DNA of 64,000 nucleotides from Vibrio algarum (lineage in GTDB: Bacteria > Pseudomonadota > Gammaproteobacteria > Enterobacterales > Vibrionaceae). The translations under genes were made by a program, and so were the position numbers. Each line of letters starts with the position of its first letter. Position 1 is the first letter of the stretch. Below are positions 1 through 9,244 of the stretch, piece after piece. Below the pieces are notes generated by a model. It saw only the letters and a program-made list of their open reading frames with translations. It searched no databases and was not told the origin of the DNA. The stretch covers positions 558,001-622,000 of the forward strand of contig NZ_JAQLOI010000003.1 of the NCBI RefSeq assembly GCF_028204155.1. The letters are read 5' to 3'.

Positions 1-969
1 TAGCGTTGTACCGAGTAACTTTGATCCACGACTGGGAATAACGATAGGAACAGAGTGTGTTTCACTATCATTAAGCAAGGCTTCTTTTGCATCTCGACAC
101 GCTTGTGTGATCGCCTGAATTTGCCATGGTTGAAGATCTTTACCTTCTTGAGCCATCTTCATCTTAATGCGATAAGCAAGGGCGAGATCCATATTGTCTC
201 CCCCCAAAAGAATGTGCTCACCAACCGCGACACGGTTGAGATTTAGATTACCTTCTTCTTCTGTTACAGCGACCAAAGATAAATCCGTTGTACCACCACC
301 AATATCCACGACTAAAACAACATCACCAACGTCAACTTCATTTCGCCATTGGTCATTGCTGTTATTTATCCAGCTATATAAAGCCGCTTGTGGTTCTTCA
401 AGTAAGGTTAAATGCTCAAAACCAACATTTCTCGCGGCTTCTGCAGTCAATTCTCTTGCTGCTGGGTCAAAAGAGGCAGGTACGGTAATGGTAAGATCTT
501 GTGCTTCTAACCTATGCTCAGGATTTTTAAAATTCCATGCATCTTTCAAATGTTCTAGATACAACTCTGTCGCTCTTAGCGGTGAGATTTTCGCAACTTC
601 TTCAGGGCTACCTTGAGGAAGAAATGCATCGTGACGATTGACACCTCCGTGACACAACCAAGATTTTGCACTCGCCACAAGGCGAATCGGTGTTTTGGCC
701 CCAAGATTTCGAGCCACTGCACCCACTAACGCATTTGGTGTGGTTGTCCATGGAAGCACTCGCGAACCTTCGCCCATTTCATATTCAGATGGTTGGTACA
801 CAAAAGAACCTAATTGTGTTCGGTCTTCAACCTGACCCGGTCCAACTAATTGAGGAACAGTAAAAACCTGTACAGACGCATCTTCATTATTCAATTCAAC
901 ATAAGACAAAACACAATGAGTTGTCCCTAAGTCAATACCCACACTGAATTTAGAATTAATGTTGTCCAT
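1..969 (-). CDS. Hsp70-family (DnaK-like) ATPase, N-terminal part; gene runs off the left edge
   Basis: The visible 322 residues form the start of an actin-fold Hsp70 nucleotide-binding domain. The phosphate-1 motif GIDLGTTHCVLSYV lies at about residues 11-24 and the phosphate-2 motif VVDIGGGTTDLSLV near residue 220. The protein begins MDNINSKF and its ATG overlaps the TAA of the upstream DUF2760 gene by one base, so the two are probably translationally coupled. The 3' end, including any substrate-binding domain, lies outside the window. It is not canonical DnaK, because dnaJ and grpE are absent and the sequence around the phosphate motifs is divergent. Hsp70 proteins paired with a DUF2760 protein form a recurring but poorly characterised gene pair in gamma-proteobacteria; the client is unknown. 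Confidence 0.85.
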   Translation of the reverse strand, partial: MDNINSKFSVGIDLGTTHCVLSYVELNNEDASVQVFTVPQLVGPGQVEDRTQLGSFVYQPSEYEMGEGSRVLPWTTTPNALVGAVARNLGAKTPIRLVASAKSWLCHGGVNRHDAFLPQGSPEEVAKISPLRATELYLEHLKDAWNFKNPEHRLEAQDLTITVPASFDPAARELTAEAARNVGFEHLTLLEEPQAALYSWINNSNDQWRNEVDVGDVVLVVDIGGGTTDLSLVAVTEEEGNLNLNRVAVGEHILLGGDNMDLALAYRIKMKMAQEGKDLQPWQIQAITQACRDAKEALLNDSETHSVPIVIPSRGSKLLGTTL

Positions 970-1601
970 TAAAGCTCTACCTCAGCTGGCGCGATAATCG
1001 AAGCATCATAGTTTTCAGACAACTTAGGCAGGTTCAGTTTATCGGCTTTCCAACCTTTATGAATAAGTGTTCCGCTAAATGGCGCGCTTCCAGTCACATT
1101 ACCAACTAAGCGAATAGCTTGAGAATTAAAGCCTTCATTGATCGTAATACGAGTCTCTTCTTCTTCATTTTGTATATGGGAAAGTACGACATATTCAGAC
1201 AACACTTTTTGCCCACCGGAATGAATAACTCGGGCAGCAGCACCCACTTCATCATCGGAAAAACCGGTTAAATCTTCTTTAAGGAAATCAATCAATCTTG
1301 CTTCTTTTTGCATAATTGAGAGCAGCTGCATTGCAGAATCCGTACTTGCGGTTTTTAACTTTGATTCTACCTCAACTACCTTTTCTACCACTTTCTCAAC
1401 TTCTACTATTTTTTCTACTTCAATTATTTTCTCTACTGGTTTCTCTACTTCAACAATTTTTTCGACTGGTTTTTCAACCGTTTTTTCAATCACTTGGGAT
1501 TTACGGGATACAGCGATAATTAGCAGTAAAATGGAAGATGCTGCTAGTCCTGCATGCAACATATCAAATGTAGTAGGGATCAGATTTAAATCAAAAGTCA
1601 T
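969..1601 (-). CDS. DUF2760-family protein with N-terminal membrane segment and VEK-rich repeat
   Basis: This 210-residue protein has one hydrophobic helix at about residues 13-32, then a run of short imperfect repeats built from VEK/IVEVEK units (about residues 38-80) that should form a charged helical or coiled stalk, then a globular C-terminal domain (about 90-210) that I recognise as DUF2760. The arrangement predicts an inner-membrane-anchored protein. Its stop overlaps the start of the Hsp70-family gene by one base, which suggests the two act together, perhaps as an anchor or adaptor for the chaperone (inference). The repeat is also visible in the DNA and could change length by slippage. 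Confidence 0.75.
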   Translation of the reverse strand: MTFDLNLIPTTFDMLHAGLAASSILLLIIAVSRKSQVIEKTVEKPVEKIVEVEKPVEKIIEVEKIVEVEKVVEKVVEVESKLKTASTDSAMQLLSIMQKEARLIDFLKEDLTGFSDDEVGAAARVIHSGGQKVLSEYVVLSHIQNEEEETRITINEGFNSQAIRLVGNVTGSAPFSGTLIHKGWKADKLNLPKLSENYDASIIAPAEVEL

Positions 1602-1785
1602 TTTTCGCTCTCTGTAAATAACAATTCTGAATGTAACGGACAGACAACGTTTATGGCCGGCTGCCTACAGTAATCAATAAATTGGGACCATTGTCTCATA
1701 TTTCAAGCGTATATGGGTGACAAAATTTTGCCACAAAACTCAATCTATAAATGAAATATCTCACTGATATTGTTATGGTAATGAA

Positions 1786-2540
1786 ATGGCAAATCACAAT
1801 GGAATAAAATTGACGAAGTCAAAGTCACACGCCATCGAATTTAAAAACGTTGATAAATGGTTTGGTTCCTTTCAAGCCTTGGCCGAAATAGATCTTGCGG
1901 TAGCAGAAGGTGAAATTGTTGTTATCTGTGGCCCATCGGGATCTGGAAAATCGACATTAATTCGCTGTATCAATGGCCTAGAGCAATACGACACCGGATC
2001 AATTCATGTTCTTGGGAATGACAACCTATCCGTGCAGAAAGGCCAAGTTGGTATGGTGTTTCAGCATTTTAATCTGTTCCCACACTTAACCGTCCTAGAC
2101 AATCTCACTTTAGCACCCATTCGGACCTTGAAGCTTTCAAAAAAGAAGCCGAAGAGCGTGCGATGCATTTTCTAAATCGGGTTCACATTGCCGAACAAGC
2201 AGATAAGTTCCCAATACAACTCTCAGGTGGACAACAACAGCGCGTTGCGATTGCTCGCTCTCTATGTATGATGCCCTCGATAATGTTATTTGATGAACCT
2301 ACTTCAGCTCTCGATCCAGAGATGATCAACGAAGTTTTGGACGTTATGATTGAGCTTGCAAAAGAAGGCATGACGATGGTGTGCGTTACCCATGAAATGG
2401 GCTTTGCCAAGAAGGTGGCCGATCGCGTCATTTTTATGGATGAAGGGAGACTTATAGAAATAGCCCCGCCTGAACAATTATTTAGTTCACCCCAAAAAAA
2501 GCGAACTCGTACGTTCTTAAACCAAATATTAAGTCATTAA
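1786..2540 (+). CDS. Polar amino-acid ABC transporter ATP-binding subunit, interrupted by a -1 frameshift
   Basis: GlnQ/AapP-type ABC ATPase that would drive the adjacent permeases. The first segment (1786-2175) carries Walker A GPSGSGKST and the Q-loop VFQHFNLFPH. The second (frame entered near 2145, open to 2540) carries signature LSGGQQQRVAIAR, Walker B IMLFDEPTSALDPE and switch VTHEMGF. Joining them with one extra base gives 251 residues, the usual family length, with SKKEAEERAMHFLNRV across the join. The break lies in an A6 run at 2139-2144 followed by G. In the zero frame this reads A_AAA_AAG, the classic -1 slippery heptamer, and a -1 slip restores exactly the right frame. Sequencing error, recent mutation and programmed frameshifting all remain possible. 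First gene of a four-gene operon; the permease start follows one base after its stop. Confidence 0.85.
2139..2145 (+). promoter_or_regulatory. A_AAA_AAG slippery heptamer at the ATPase frameshift
   Basis: The zero-frame codons are tcA AAA AAG. A -1 slip continues as gaa gcc gaa gag cgt gcg atg, which is the conserved continuation of the ABC ATPase. The zero frame ends at the TAA at 2173-2175. I see no strong Shine-Dalgarno-like stimulator 10-14 bases upstream and no convincing stem-loop just downstream, so its use as a recoding signal is unproven. Confidence 0.4.
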
Positions 2541-2541
2541 T

Positions 2542-3336
2542 ATGAAGAGTATTCTCAAGCCTGTTTTATCTGCTATGCTTCAAATTGTTCTGTTACTTGC
2601 AGGTATTATCTGGCTATTAAATAGCGGTGCCGATTCCATGGGTTACCGCTGGCAGTGGGAACGGATCCCAGACTTCTTGTTTTTTTACGAAGATGGAGAG
2701 TGGTGGTCAGCTGAATTAATAGATGGACTATCGGTTACTATACGAATTTCATTGCTCAGCTTATTGGCGACTTTAGTGATAGGATTAACCACTGCGCTGC
2801 TCCGATTATCTGACTCGATAGTCGGCCGAGCTCTCGCTCGTAGTTATATTGAGTTGATACGTAATACCCCTTTATTGGTTCAAATTTACTTACTCTATTT
2901 TATCTTTGGCCCGGTAATTGGACTGGACAGATTTTCAACGGCTATTTTGGCGTTGGCACTATTTCAAGGGGCTTATACCGCTGAGATTTTTAGAGCCGGA
3001 CTAAACAGCATTTCAACTGGTCAATTTGAAGCTGCTCGATCATTAGGGCTTTCCTCGTTAGACACCTATCGTGATGTTATTTTGCCACAGGTTATTCAGA
3101 GGACGTTGCCACCGCTAACTAATGAGGTTGTGTCGCTTATCAAAAATTCATCAATTGTGAGTGTCATGGCTATTTTTGACTTAACGACAGAGGGCCGCAA
3201 TATCGTATCGGAGACAGCAATGCCTTTTGAAATATGGTTCACTGTCGCCGCTATCTATTTAATCTTAACCCTTTCACTTTCCGCTTTTTCCGCAAGGTTA
3301 GAACATAAACTAGGTGCTCAGTGGAGAACGCTATAA
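2542..3336 (+). CDS. Polar amino-acid ABC transporter permease (HisM/GltJ type)
   Basis: Inner-membrane permease of 264 residues. It has an N-terminal hydrophobic segment, a periplasmic stretch with the YRWQWERIPD motif typical of AapQ/GltJ-like permeases, then a HisMQ-type core from about residue 65. The core carries the EAA-loop signature GQFEAARSLGLSS near residues 155-167, which docks onto the ATPase. It starts one base after the ATPase gene and its end is close to the binding-protein gene, so it belongs to the same operon. The substrate is a polar amino acid; which one cannot be told from sequence alone. Confidence 0.88.
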   Translation: MKSILKPVLSAMLQIVLLLAGIIWLLNSGADSMGYRWQWERIPDFLFFYEDGEWWSAELIDGLSVTIRISLLSLLATLVIGLTTALLRLSDSIVGRALARSYIELIRNTPLLVQIYLLYFIFGPVIGLDRFSTAILALALFQGAYTAEIFRAGLNSISTGQFEAARSLGLSSLDTYRDVILPQVIQRTLPPLTNEVVSLIKNSSIVSVMAIFDLTTEGRNIVSETAMPFEIWFTVAAIYLILTLSLSAFSARLEHKLGAQWRTL

Positions 3337-3367
3337 TGGACAAGCACCAATAATATGGAGAAGAAAA

Positions 3368-4174
3368 ATGAGACTTTTAAAAACAGCAATGTTCCTATTG
3401 CTCGGATCGTTAATATCGCTACCTTCAGTAGCGGACAACTCGAATGTAGAGAAAATCAATGAGCGCGGTACACTGCGTGTTGGCATGTCTACTTTTGTAC
3501 CTTGGGCAATGCGAGACAAACAAGGTGAATTAATAGGATTTGAAATCGATGTAGCTAAACGACTGGCCGAAGATTCTGGCTGGAAGGTAGAATTTGTACC
3601 CACAGCTTGGGACGGTATTATTCCAGCTCTGTTAGCCAAAAAATTTGATGTCATTATCGGTGGGATGTCCATTACACCTGAGCGTGCAAAAAGCGTTCTG
3701 TTTACTGAGCCTTACTCACACTCAGGAGTTCAGGTTGCGGCAAACAAAGCGCTTGCAGATGGCTATGATAAATTTAGCGACTTTAATTCCCGCAAAGTTA
3801 AAATTGCAGCACGACGTGGTGCATTCACAGTACAGGTGGCACGCGAAACATTCCCAAAAGCTAAAATTCTTCAATTTGATGATGACGCGCAAGCATTCCA
3901 AGAAGTTCTAAATGGTAATGCCCATGCTGTTATCGCTTCTAGCCCAAAACCTGAACATGAAGTAATCAACCACAATGATGTGCTCTTTTTGCCTTTCAGC
4001 GAACGACTTTCTAAAGGTAACGAGGCATTTGCAGTGCGCCTAGACGAAGAAGATAAAAAAGCCTTCTTTGATAAATGGATCAGAGATCGTACTGAAGATG
4101 GTTGGCTTTCTGAGCGTTATGAATATTGGTTTGCAACACTAGATTGGCAAAAAGAAGTGGCCCAAGGACAATAG
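3368..4174 (+). CDS. Periplasmic amino-acid-binding protein of the ABC transporter
   Basis: SBP_bac_3-family solute receptor. I place the start at the ATG at 3368, preceded by GGAGAAG at about 3357, rather than at an upstream in-frame ATG lying within the permease gene. From this start the protein opens with a clean signal peptide (MRLLKTAMFLLLGSLISLPS, cleavage near VA-D). The mature part has the family motifs GTLRVGMS, GFEIDVAKRLAED, TAWDGIIPALLAKKFDVIIGG and MSITPERAK. Length is 268 residues, normal for the family. It lies between the two permease genes, a common order in polar amino-acid uptake operons. Confidence 0.9.
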   Translation: MRLLKTAMFLLLGSLISLPSVADNSNVEKINERGTLRVGMSTFVPWAMRDKQGELIGFEIDVAKRLAEDSGWKVEFVPTAWDGIIPALLAKKFDVIIGGMSITPERAKSVLFTEPYSHSGVQVAANKALADGYDKFSDFNSRKVKIAARRGAFTVQVARETFPKAKILQFDDDAQAFQEVLNGNAHAVIASSPKPEHEVINHNDVLFLPFSERLSKGNEAFAVRLDEEDKKAFFDKWIRDRTEDGWLSERYEYWFATLDWQKEVAQGQ

Positions 4175-4247
4175 ATTATGGCCTGCTAATAATAGCATTG
4201 GTCTAATGAAACAAGTGAAATAAGATCGATGGAGCAGTATTAACGCA

Positions 4248-5138
4248 ATGAGACTTTCGAAAACTCAGCGCTTACAAAAATTAAACCGATTGGATTATTT
4301 TCTGCTCGGTTTAATTACCTTGGCCGCTGTCTGGCTTTATTACCGTTCATCGATTGGTGTGAACTACCATTGGAACTGGAGTGCAGCCATTGATCTTATT
4401 TTTACTCCAAGAGCAAATGGTGACATTCCCTATTTTTTTCAAGGGGTTGTTTCAACCCTACGTCTTAGCATTTGGGGCGTTATTTTTGCTCTCATTCTTG
4501 GGGTACTATTGGGCATCGCTCGACGCTCTACATTATCGATTTTGCGTGCACCAGCCATTGCCTATATTCAGCTGATTCGAAACATTCCACCGCTGGTTTT
4601 TATTTTTATATTTTATTTTTTCATCTCCAATCAACTTATCCCTTTACTTGGACTAGAAGCCGTACTTCGAGAACACTCAGGCAATATTAACCCCTTTCAA
4701 GAGCTGTTGTTTGGCAAAGCCAACCTATGGGAAAACTTACTGTCTGGCGTTCTTTGTGTGGGGTTATTATCTGCAGCCTACATTGCGGAAGTCGTGCGAG
4801 CAGGTTTAGAGAGTATAGAAAAAGGTCAGTGGGAAGCAGCAGATGCATTAGGATTATCTACATGGTCTAAATATCGGTATGTTATCGCCCCTCAAGTAAC
4901 CAGTATCATTACCCCACCATTAGCTGGGCAGGCCATTTCGTTGGTAAAAGATTCGTCTATTGTGGCACTGATTTCAATTCAAGAACTTACCTTCGTTGGA
5001 ACAGAAATGGCGAATTCTTCTGGATTGATTTTTGAGATATGGTTATTAGTCGGCTTATCTTATTTTCTACTCTGCTTCGGCCTTTCGCTACTATTTTCTA
5101 AGTTAGAAGACAACAGCCGCAAACATTTACAAAAATAG
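4248..5138 (+). CDS. Second polar amino-acid ABC transporter permease
   Basis: Inner-membrane permease of 296 residues, partner of the permease at 2542. It has an N-terminal membrane helix, the periplasmic NYHWNW motif, then the HisMQ core with the EAA signature KGQWEAADALGLSTWSKYRY near residues 193-212. Last gene of the operon; the 73-base gap after the binding-protein gene holds no obvious terminator. The two permeases probably form a heterodimer on the ATPase encoded first (family knowledge). Confidence 0.88.
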   Translation: MRLSKTQRLQKLNRLDYFLLGLITLAAVWLYYRSSIGVNYHWNWSAAIDLIFTPRANGDIPYFFQGVVSTLRLSIWGVIFALILGVLLGIARRSTLSILRAPAIAYIQLIRNIPPLVFIFIFYFFISNQLIPLLGLEAVLREHSGNINPFQELLFGKANLWENLLSGVLCVGLLSAAYIAEVVRAGLESIEKGQWEAADALGLSTWSKYRYVIAPQVTSIITPPLAGQAISLVKDSSIVALISIQELTFVGTEMANSSGLIFEIWLLVGLSYFLLCFGLSLLFSKLEDNSRKHLQK

Positions 5139-5180
5139 CAGAATTGGCCTATAGTGAGCACACGCTAACTTCGAATGGTA

Positions 5181-6185
5181 TTAATTAAGGCTTTTAACAC
5201 TGTTGCGAACCATTAATGCCGGTTCTAATTGAATCTGTTTTCCTTGCTCCACCCGCTTTTCAATTCGATTAAGTAAGATGTCTACCGCCTTTTTCCCTAG
5301 CCGAAACTTAGGTTGATGAATCGTGGTTAGCGGTGGCACCATAAACTTAGCGATATAAACATCATCGTAACCAATAACGGAAAGATCCTCAGGGACTTTT
5401 ACTCCTTTCTCACTGGCTGCATTAATTAACCCCATCGCCATCATATCGTTACACGCAAAAATGGCGCTGGGTAACTCACCTCGTTCATAAAGCGTGTTAA
5501 AAGCATCGTATCCACCATCGCACTCAAAATTAGAAGGTATAATCCATTTCTCTTCCATAGATATTCCCTCTTCCTGCAATGCCCTTTTAAAACCGGCAAA
5601 ACGGATCTGAGCTTGATGACGATCTAATGGACCAGTGATACACCCTATTTCTCGATGTCCGTTTTCAATTAAGTGTTTAGCAGCCATATATCCGCCAAAC
5701 TCTGAATTGTCTTTAATTTTATCACTAGGAAAGTGCGTTTCACCCCAGTCCATTACGACAGTCGGTATGTCCTGATATCGGTCAAAGACGTCTAAGTATT
5801 TACCTTCTAAAGTAGAACATAGCAACAATAAGCCATCGACTCTTTTTTCTAAAAGCGTATTGATTGACGCCTTCATTCGAGCTTCATCACCTTCGGTGTT
5901 ACACAGGATCAAATTATAATCTTGCTCATAGCAATGTCGTTCGACCCCTTTAACTACTTCACCAAAGAAAGGATTGGTAGAGGTTGTTACCAATAAACCT
6001 ATCGTACGTGTACGATTCATTTTAAGGCTACGAGCAAGAGCAGAAGGCGAGTAATTTAATTCTTTAGCCGCTTGCTGTACGCGGGCTGTTATCTCTTCAC
6101 TTACATAACGAGTTTGGTTAATAACATGACTCACGGTGGAAGTAGAAACCTCCGCTAACTTTGCAATATCTTTCATTGAAGCCAT
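5181..6185 (-). CDS. rbsR: Ribose operon repressor, LacI family
   Basis: LacI/GalR regulator of 334 residues. The N-terminal helix-turn-helix is MKDIAKLAEVSTSTVSHVIN (residues 4-23) with the hinge region YSPSALARSLKMNRTRTIG, followed by a periplasmic-binding-protein-like effector domain with QPKFRLGKKAVDIL near the C-terminus. It is the last gene of the rbsDACBK-rbsR cluster on the minus strand, 36 bases after rbsK, as in E. coli. It should bind the two palindromes upstream of rbsD and release them with ribose (family knowledge). The start is preceded by AAAGG at good spacing. Confidence 0.92.
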   Translation of the reverse strand: MASMKDIAKLAEVSTSTVSHVINQTRYVSEEITARVQQAAKELNYSPSALARSLKMNRTRTIGLLVTTSTNPFFGEVVKGVERHCYEQDYNLILCNTEGDEARMKASINTLLEKRVDGLLLLCSTLEGKYLDVFDRYQDIPTVVMDWGETHFPSDKIKDNSEFGGYMAAKHLIENGHREIGCITGPLDRHQAQIRFAGFKRALQEEGISMEEKWIIPSNFECDGGYDAFNTLYERGELPSAIFACNDMMAMGLINAASEKGVKVPEDLSVIGYDDVYIAKFMVPPLTTIHQPKFRLGKKAVDILLNRIEKRVEQGKQIQLEPALMVRNSVKSLN

Positions 6186-6221
6186 GTGTTTACCTTTAAT
6201 ATTTTTAAATACTGTAAGACG

Positions 6222-7142
6222 CTATTGTTTTGCTAAAAATGCGTCAACTTCTTCCCGAGTAGGGATAGACGTTTGAGCACCAAAACGCGTGACTGAGATA
6301 GCCGCAGCCGCATGCGCTAAAATAACCGATTCTTTCAGGCTTTTTCCTTCAAGTAAACCCGTTACCAGGCCACCATTGAAAGTATCACCCGCAGCCGTCG
6401 TATCGGTTGCGTCTACTTTAAAACCAGCAATTATTTCACCTTTACCTTGCTCGTCACTCAACCAAACGCCCTTAGATCCTAAGGTAATCATCACTATTTT
6501 AATGCCCTTGGCATGCAATATATCTGAAGATACCTGAGCTGACTGTTCATCAAATACGGTCACACCAGTAAGCACTTCTGCTTCCGTTTCATTTGGTGTG
6601 ATAATATCTACACAACTCAATAATTGGTCACTCAAGGCTGTTGCTGGAGCAGGGTTAAGCACCACTTTAGTTCCTGATGAACGAGCGGTTTTCGCAGCTA
6701 ATTCCACACCATCCATTGGCGTTTCCAACTGCATTAATAAAAAATCAGCGTTCTCGATGGTATGCAGATGAGGCGTTATTCGTGCGGCATCTAGCTTCCC
6801 ATTCGCTTCTGCAGAAATGCAGATGCTATTTTCACCAGTATCGGCTACCTGAATCATTGCGATACCCGTCGGCGTATTGTCTTCGATCAATACCGCTCCA
6901 ATATCCATCCCTTCTTGAGAAAAACTGTTTTTAATCGCCACACCAAAAGCGTCATCACCAACACTGGCTATAAATCCAATATCAGCACCTAATCTAACAG
7001 CCGCTATCGCCTGATTTGCACCCTTACCACCAGGAATCACTTGATATCCAGTACCGTGCAGAGTTTCACCTGGTCTAGGAAAGGAGGGAACTTTTAGAAC
7101 GTGGTCAGCATTTACGCTTCCAAGTACAATGAGCTTACTCAT
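6222..7142 (-). CDS. rbsK: Ribokinase
   Basis: PfkB-family sugar kinase of 306 residues that phosphorylates ribose to ribose 5-phosphate. The N-terminal signature is GGKGANQAIAAVRLGA (about residues 38-53) and the C-terminal ATP/catalytic motif is DTTAAGDTFNGGLV (about 247-260), where the Asp of GDTFNGG is the catalytic base. Length matches E. coli RbsK (309). It lies 176 bases downstream of rbsB in the same transcriptional direction. Confidence 0.95.
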   Translation of the reverse strand: MSKLIVLGSVNADHVLKVPSFPRPGETLHGTGYQVIPGGKGANQAIAAVRLGADIGFIASVGDDAFGVAIKNSFSQEGMDIGAVLIEDNTPTGIAMIQVADTGENSICISAEANGKLDAARITPHLHTIENADFLLMQLETPMDGVELAAKTARSSGTKVVLNPAPATALSDQLLSCVDIITPNETEAEVLTGVTVFDEQSAQVSSDILHAKGIKIVMITLGSKGVWLSDEQGKGEIIAGFKVDATDTTAAGDTFNGGLVTGLLEGKSLKESVILAHAAAAISVTRFGAQTSIPTREEVDAFLAKQ

Positions 7143-7318
7143 AAATTCAACCTATTGAGTAGAGGATATATAAACGGGAAAATCGAATAATTTGATTACT
7201 TTATCGAAATAAACAAATCATCGAATTCTCAAAAATATTCTATGACAAGGGAATACTCCCAAAGGGAGGTAATGCGAATAAAGACCTAAGGAACTTACTC
7301 ACATTACCTAATAACAAC

Positions 7319-8197
7319 TTACTTAAGAACGAGTTTTAGAGGTACTGGAATGTACTCTTCAACCATTTCGCCTTTAAGAATTTTGTCGGCAGTTTCAATA
7401 CCAAGCGCACCAATAAGCTCAGGCTGTTGAGCAACCGTTGCTGCTAAGTCACCACGCATAACCGCTGCAACACCATCGTCAGTACCATCAAAGCCGACGA
7501 TCATTACGTCTTTACCCGACGCCTGAACTGCACGAAGTGCTCCTAATGCCATTTCATCATTTTGAGCAAATACCGCTTGCACATTTGGGTTAGCTGCTAA
7601 CAAGTTTTCCATTACGTTTAGACCTTTAGTACGGTCAAAATCAGCTGGTTGTGTTGCAAGAAGTTCCATTTTGCTGCCGTTTACTGCATTCATGAAGCCT
7701 TCACCACGTTCACGAGCCGCAGATGTACCAGCAATACCTTCAAGTTGGATTACTTTAGCGTTATTACCAATGGCTTCAACAATGAAGTTACCTGCTAGTT
7801 CACCACCTACTACATTATCTGACGCAATGTGGCTCGCAACTTTACCACGGCTTGCGCCACGGTCTAAGGTAAGAACAGGGATGTTAGTACCATTGATCAT
7901 GCGGATAGCGTTTGAAACGGCATCTGAATCTGTTGGATTGATTAGAATAGCCTTAACGCCACGAACGGTTAAATCCTCTACATTAGATAGCTCTTTACTT
8001 GGGTCATTTTGCGAATCTAAAACGATCAGCTTATAGCCCAATTCTTCTGCTTTTTTCTCTGCACCATCTTTCATCGAAACGAAAAATGGGTTGTTTAGAG
8101 TAGATACCACTACTGCTAATGTATCTGCAGCGAATGCTGAAGCGCTCATTGATGCGGATAGAACAGCAGCTGAGACAAGAGTTGCGATCTTTTTCAT
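7319..8197 (-). CDS. rbsB: D-ribose-binding periplasmic protein
   Basis: Periplasmic receptor for ribose (Peripla_BP_4). I choose the second in-frame ATG (8197) because AAGGAC sits just upstream of it and it begins with the standard signal peptide MKKIATLVSAAVLSASMSAS, cleaved near AFA. An ATG at 8218 would add seven residues. Mature motifs include STLNNPFFVSMKDGAEKKA, LDSQNDPSKELSNVEDL and VFAQNDEMALGALRA, typical of RbsB. Length is 292 residues. The protein also usually feeds a ribose chemoreceptor in vibrios and enterics (family knowledge). Confidence 0.95.
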   Translation of the reverse strand: MKKIATLVSAAVLSASMSASAFAADTLAVVVSTLNNPFFVSMKDGAEKKAEELGYKLIVLDSQNDPSKELSNVEDLTVRGVKAILINPTDSDAVSNAIRMINGTNIPVLTLDRGASRGKVASHIASDNVVGGELAGNFIVEAIGNNAKVIQLEGIAGTSAARERGEGFMNAVNGSKMELLATQPADFDRTKGLNVMENLLAANPNVQAVFAQNDEMALGALRAVQASGKDVMIVGFDGTDDGVAAVMRGDLAATVAQQPELIGALGIETADKILKGEMVEEYIPVPLKLVLK

Positions 8198-8257
8198 TGT
8201 TGTAGTCCTTTGTTTCATTGTGAGAGCTAAACTCGGTCTAGCTCTTTATTGGTAGAG

Positions 8258-9244
8258 TTATTTATTTTTATTATCAACTAATACTGCCAGAAGTATAACG
8301 ACAGCTTTGGCAATCATCTGATAGTAAGAAGATACGTCTAAAAGGTTTAATGCATTATTCAAGAAGCCAATAATCAATGCTCCGATTAAGGTTCCCATAA
8401 TACGTCCACGCCCACCAGCTAAGCTGGTACCACCGAGTACAACAGCTGCAATAGCATCGAGCTCATAAGCCATCCCTGCCGTCGGCTGTGCCGATGACAA
8501 ACGAGAAGTAACAATGAGACCCGCTAACGCAGCAAGTAAACCACAGATGGCGTATACACCAATTTTTACACGATCAACATTAATACCAGATAGGCGTGTT
8601 GCTGATTCATTACCACCTAAGGCGTATACATAACGGCCAAATCGCGTGTGGTTTAACACATACCATGCGGCCGAAAATACAATAACCATAATCCATACTG
8701 GAACCGGGATGCCTAGAGCATAGCCCGTACCAAACCATGCAAACGCATCAGCGGTATCAGTAAATCCAGTGGAAATAGGTCGTCCGTCGGTGTACACCAT
8801 AGTGACACCACGTAATAAAGTCATAGTAACCAGTGTGGCAATAAAGGCCTGTACTTTGCCCTTTGCGATTATCACACCACTTATTGCGCCTAAGGCTGCA
8901 CCTGCTAGCAGCGCAACAGGAACCGCAATAAATACAGAAACTTCCATCGCAATAAGGCTTGCAGCAAAAGCACCACAGAGTGCTAGCACAGACCCAACGC
9001 TCAAATCTATCCCTGCTGTTAATATAACTAACGTCATACCTACAGCAATAATTGCATTCACAGAAGTCTGTCTCAAAATATTGAGGATATTATCTACCGT
9101 GAAAAAATAGGGGTTTAAAAACGAAACCACGGCAATTAAAAACAGCAATGCGATTAGCGATTTCTGCTCGATTAGCCACTCTTTTGTTAATAGTTTTCTA
9201 TCTTGCATGGGTTCTATCTTTTTAGTTGTTGTATTGTTACTCAT
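8258..9244 (-). CDS. rbsC: Ribose ABC transporter permease
   Basis: Inner-membrane permease of 328 residues in the BPD_transp_2 family. It is highly hydrophobic, with the conserved stretches ILTAGIDLSVGSVLALCGA (about residues 76-94) and AVVLGGTSLAGGRGRI (about 269-284). Its start overlaps the end of rbsA by four bases (ATGA arrangement), which implies translational coupling. Confidence 0.95.
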   Translation of the reverse strand: MSNNTTTKKIEPMQDRKLLTKEWLIEQKSLIALLFLIAVVSFLNPYFFTVDNILNILRQTSVNAIIAVGMTLVILTAGIDLSVGSVLALCGAFAASLIAMEVSVFIAVPVALLAGAALGAISGVIIAKGKVQAFIATLVTMTLLRGVTMVYTDGRPISTGFTDTADAFAWFGTGYALGIPVPVWIMVIVFSAAWYVLNHTRFGRYVYALGGNESATRLSGINVDRVKIGVYAICGLLAALAGLIVTSRLSSAQPTAGMAYELDAIAAVVLGGTSLAGGRGRIMGTLIGALIIGFLNNALNLLDVSSYYQMIAKAVVILLAVLVDNKNK

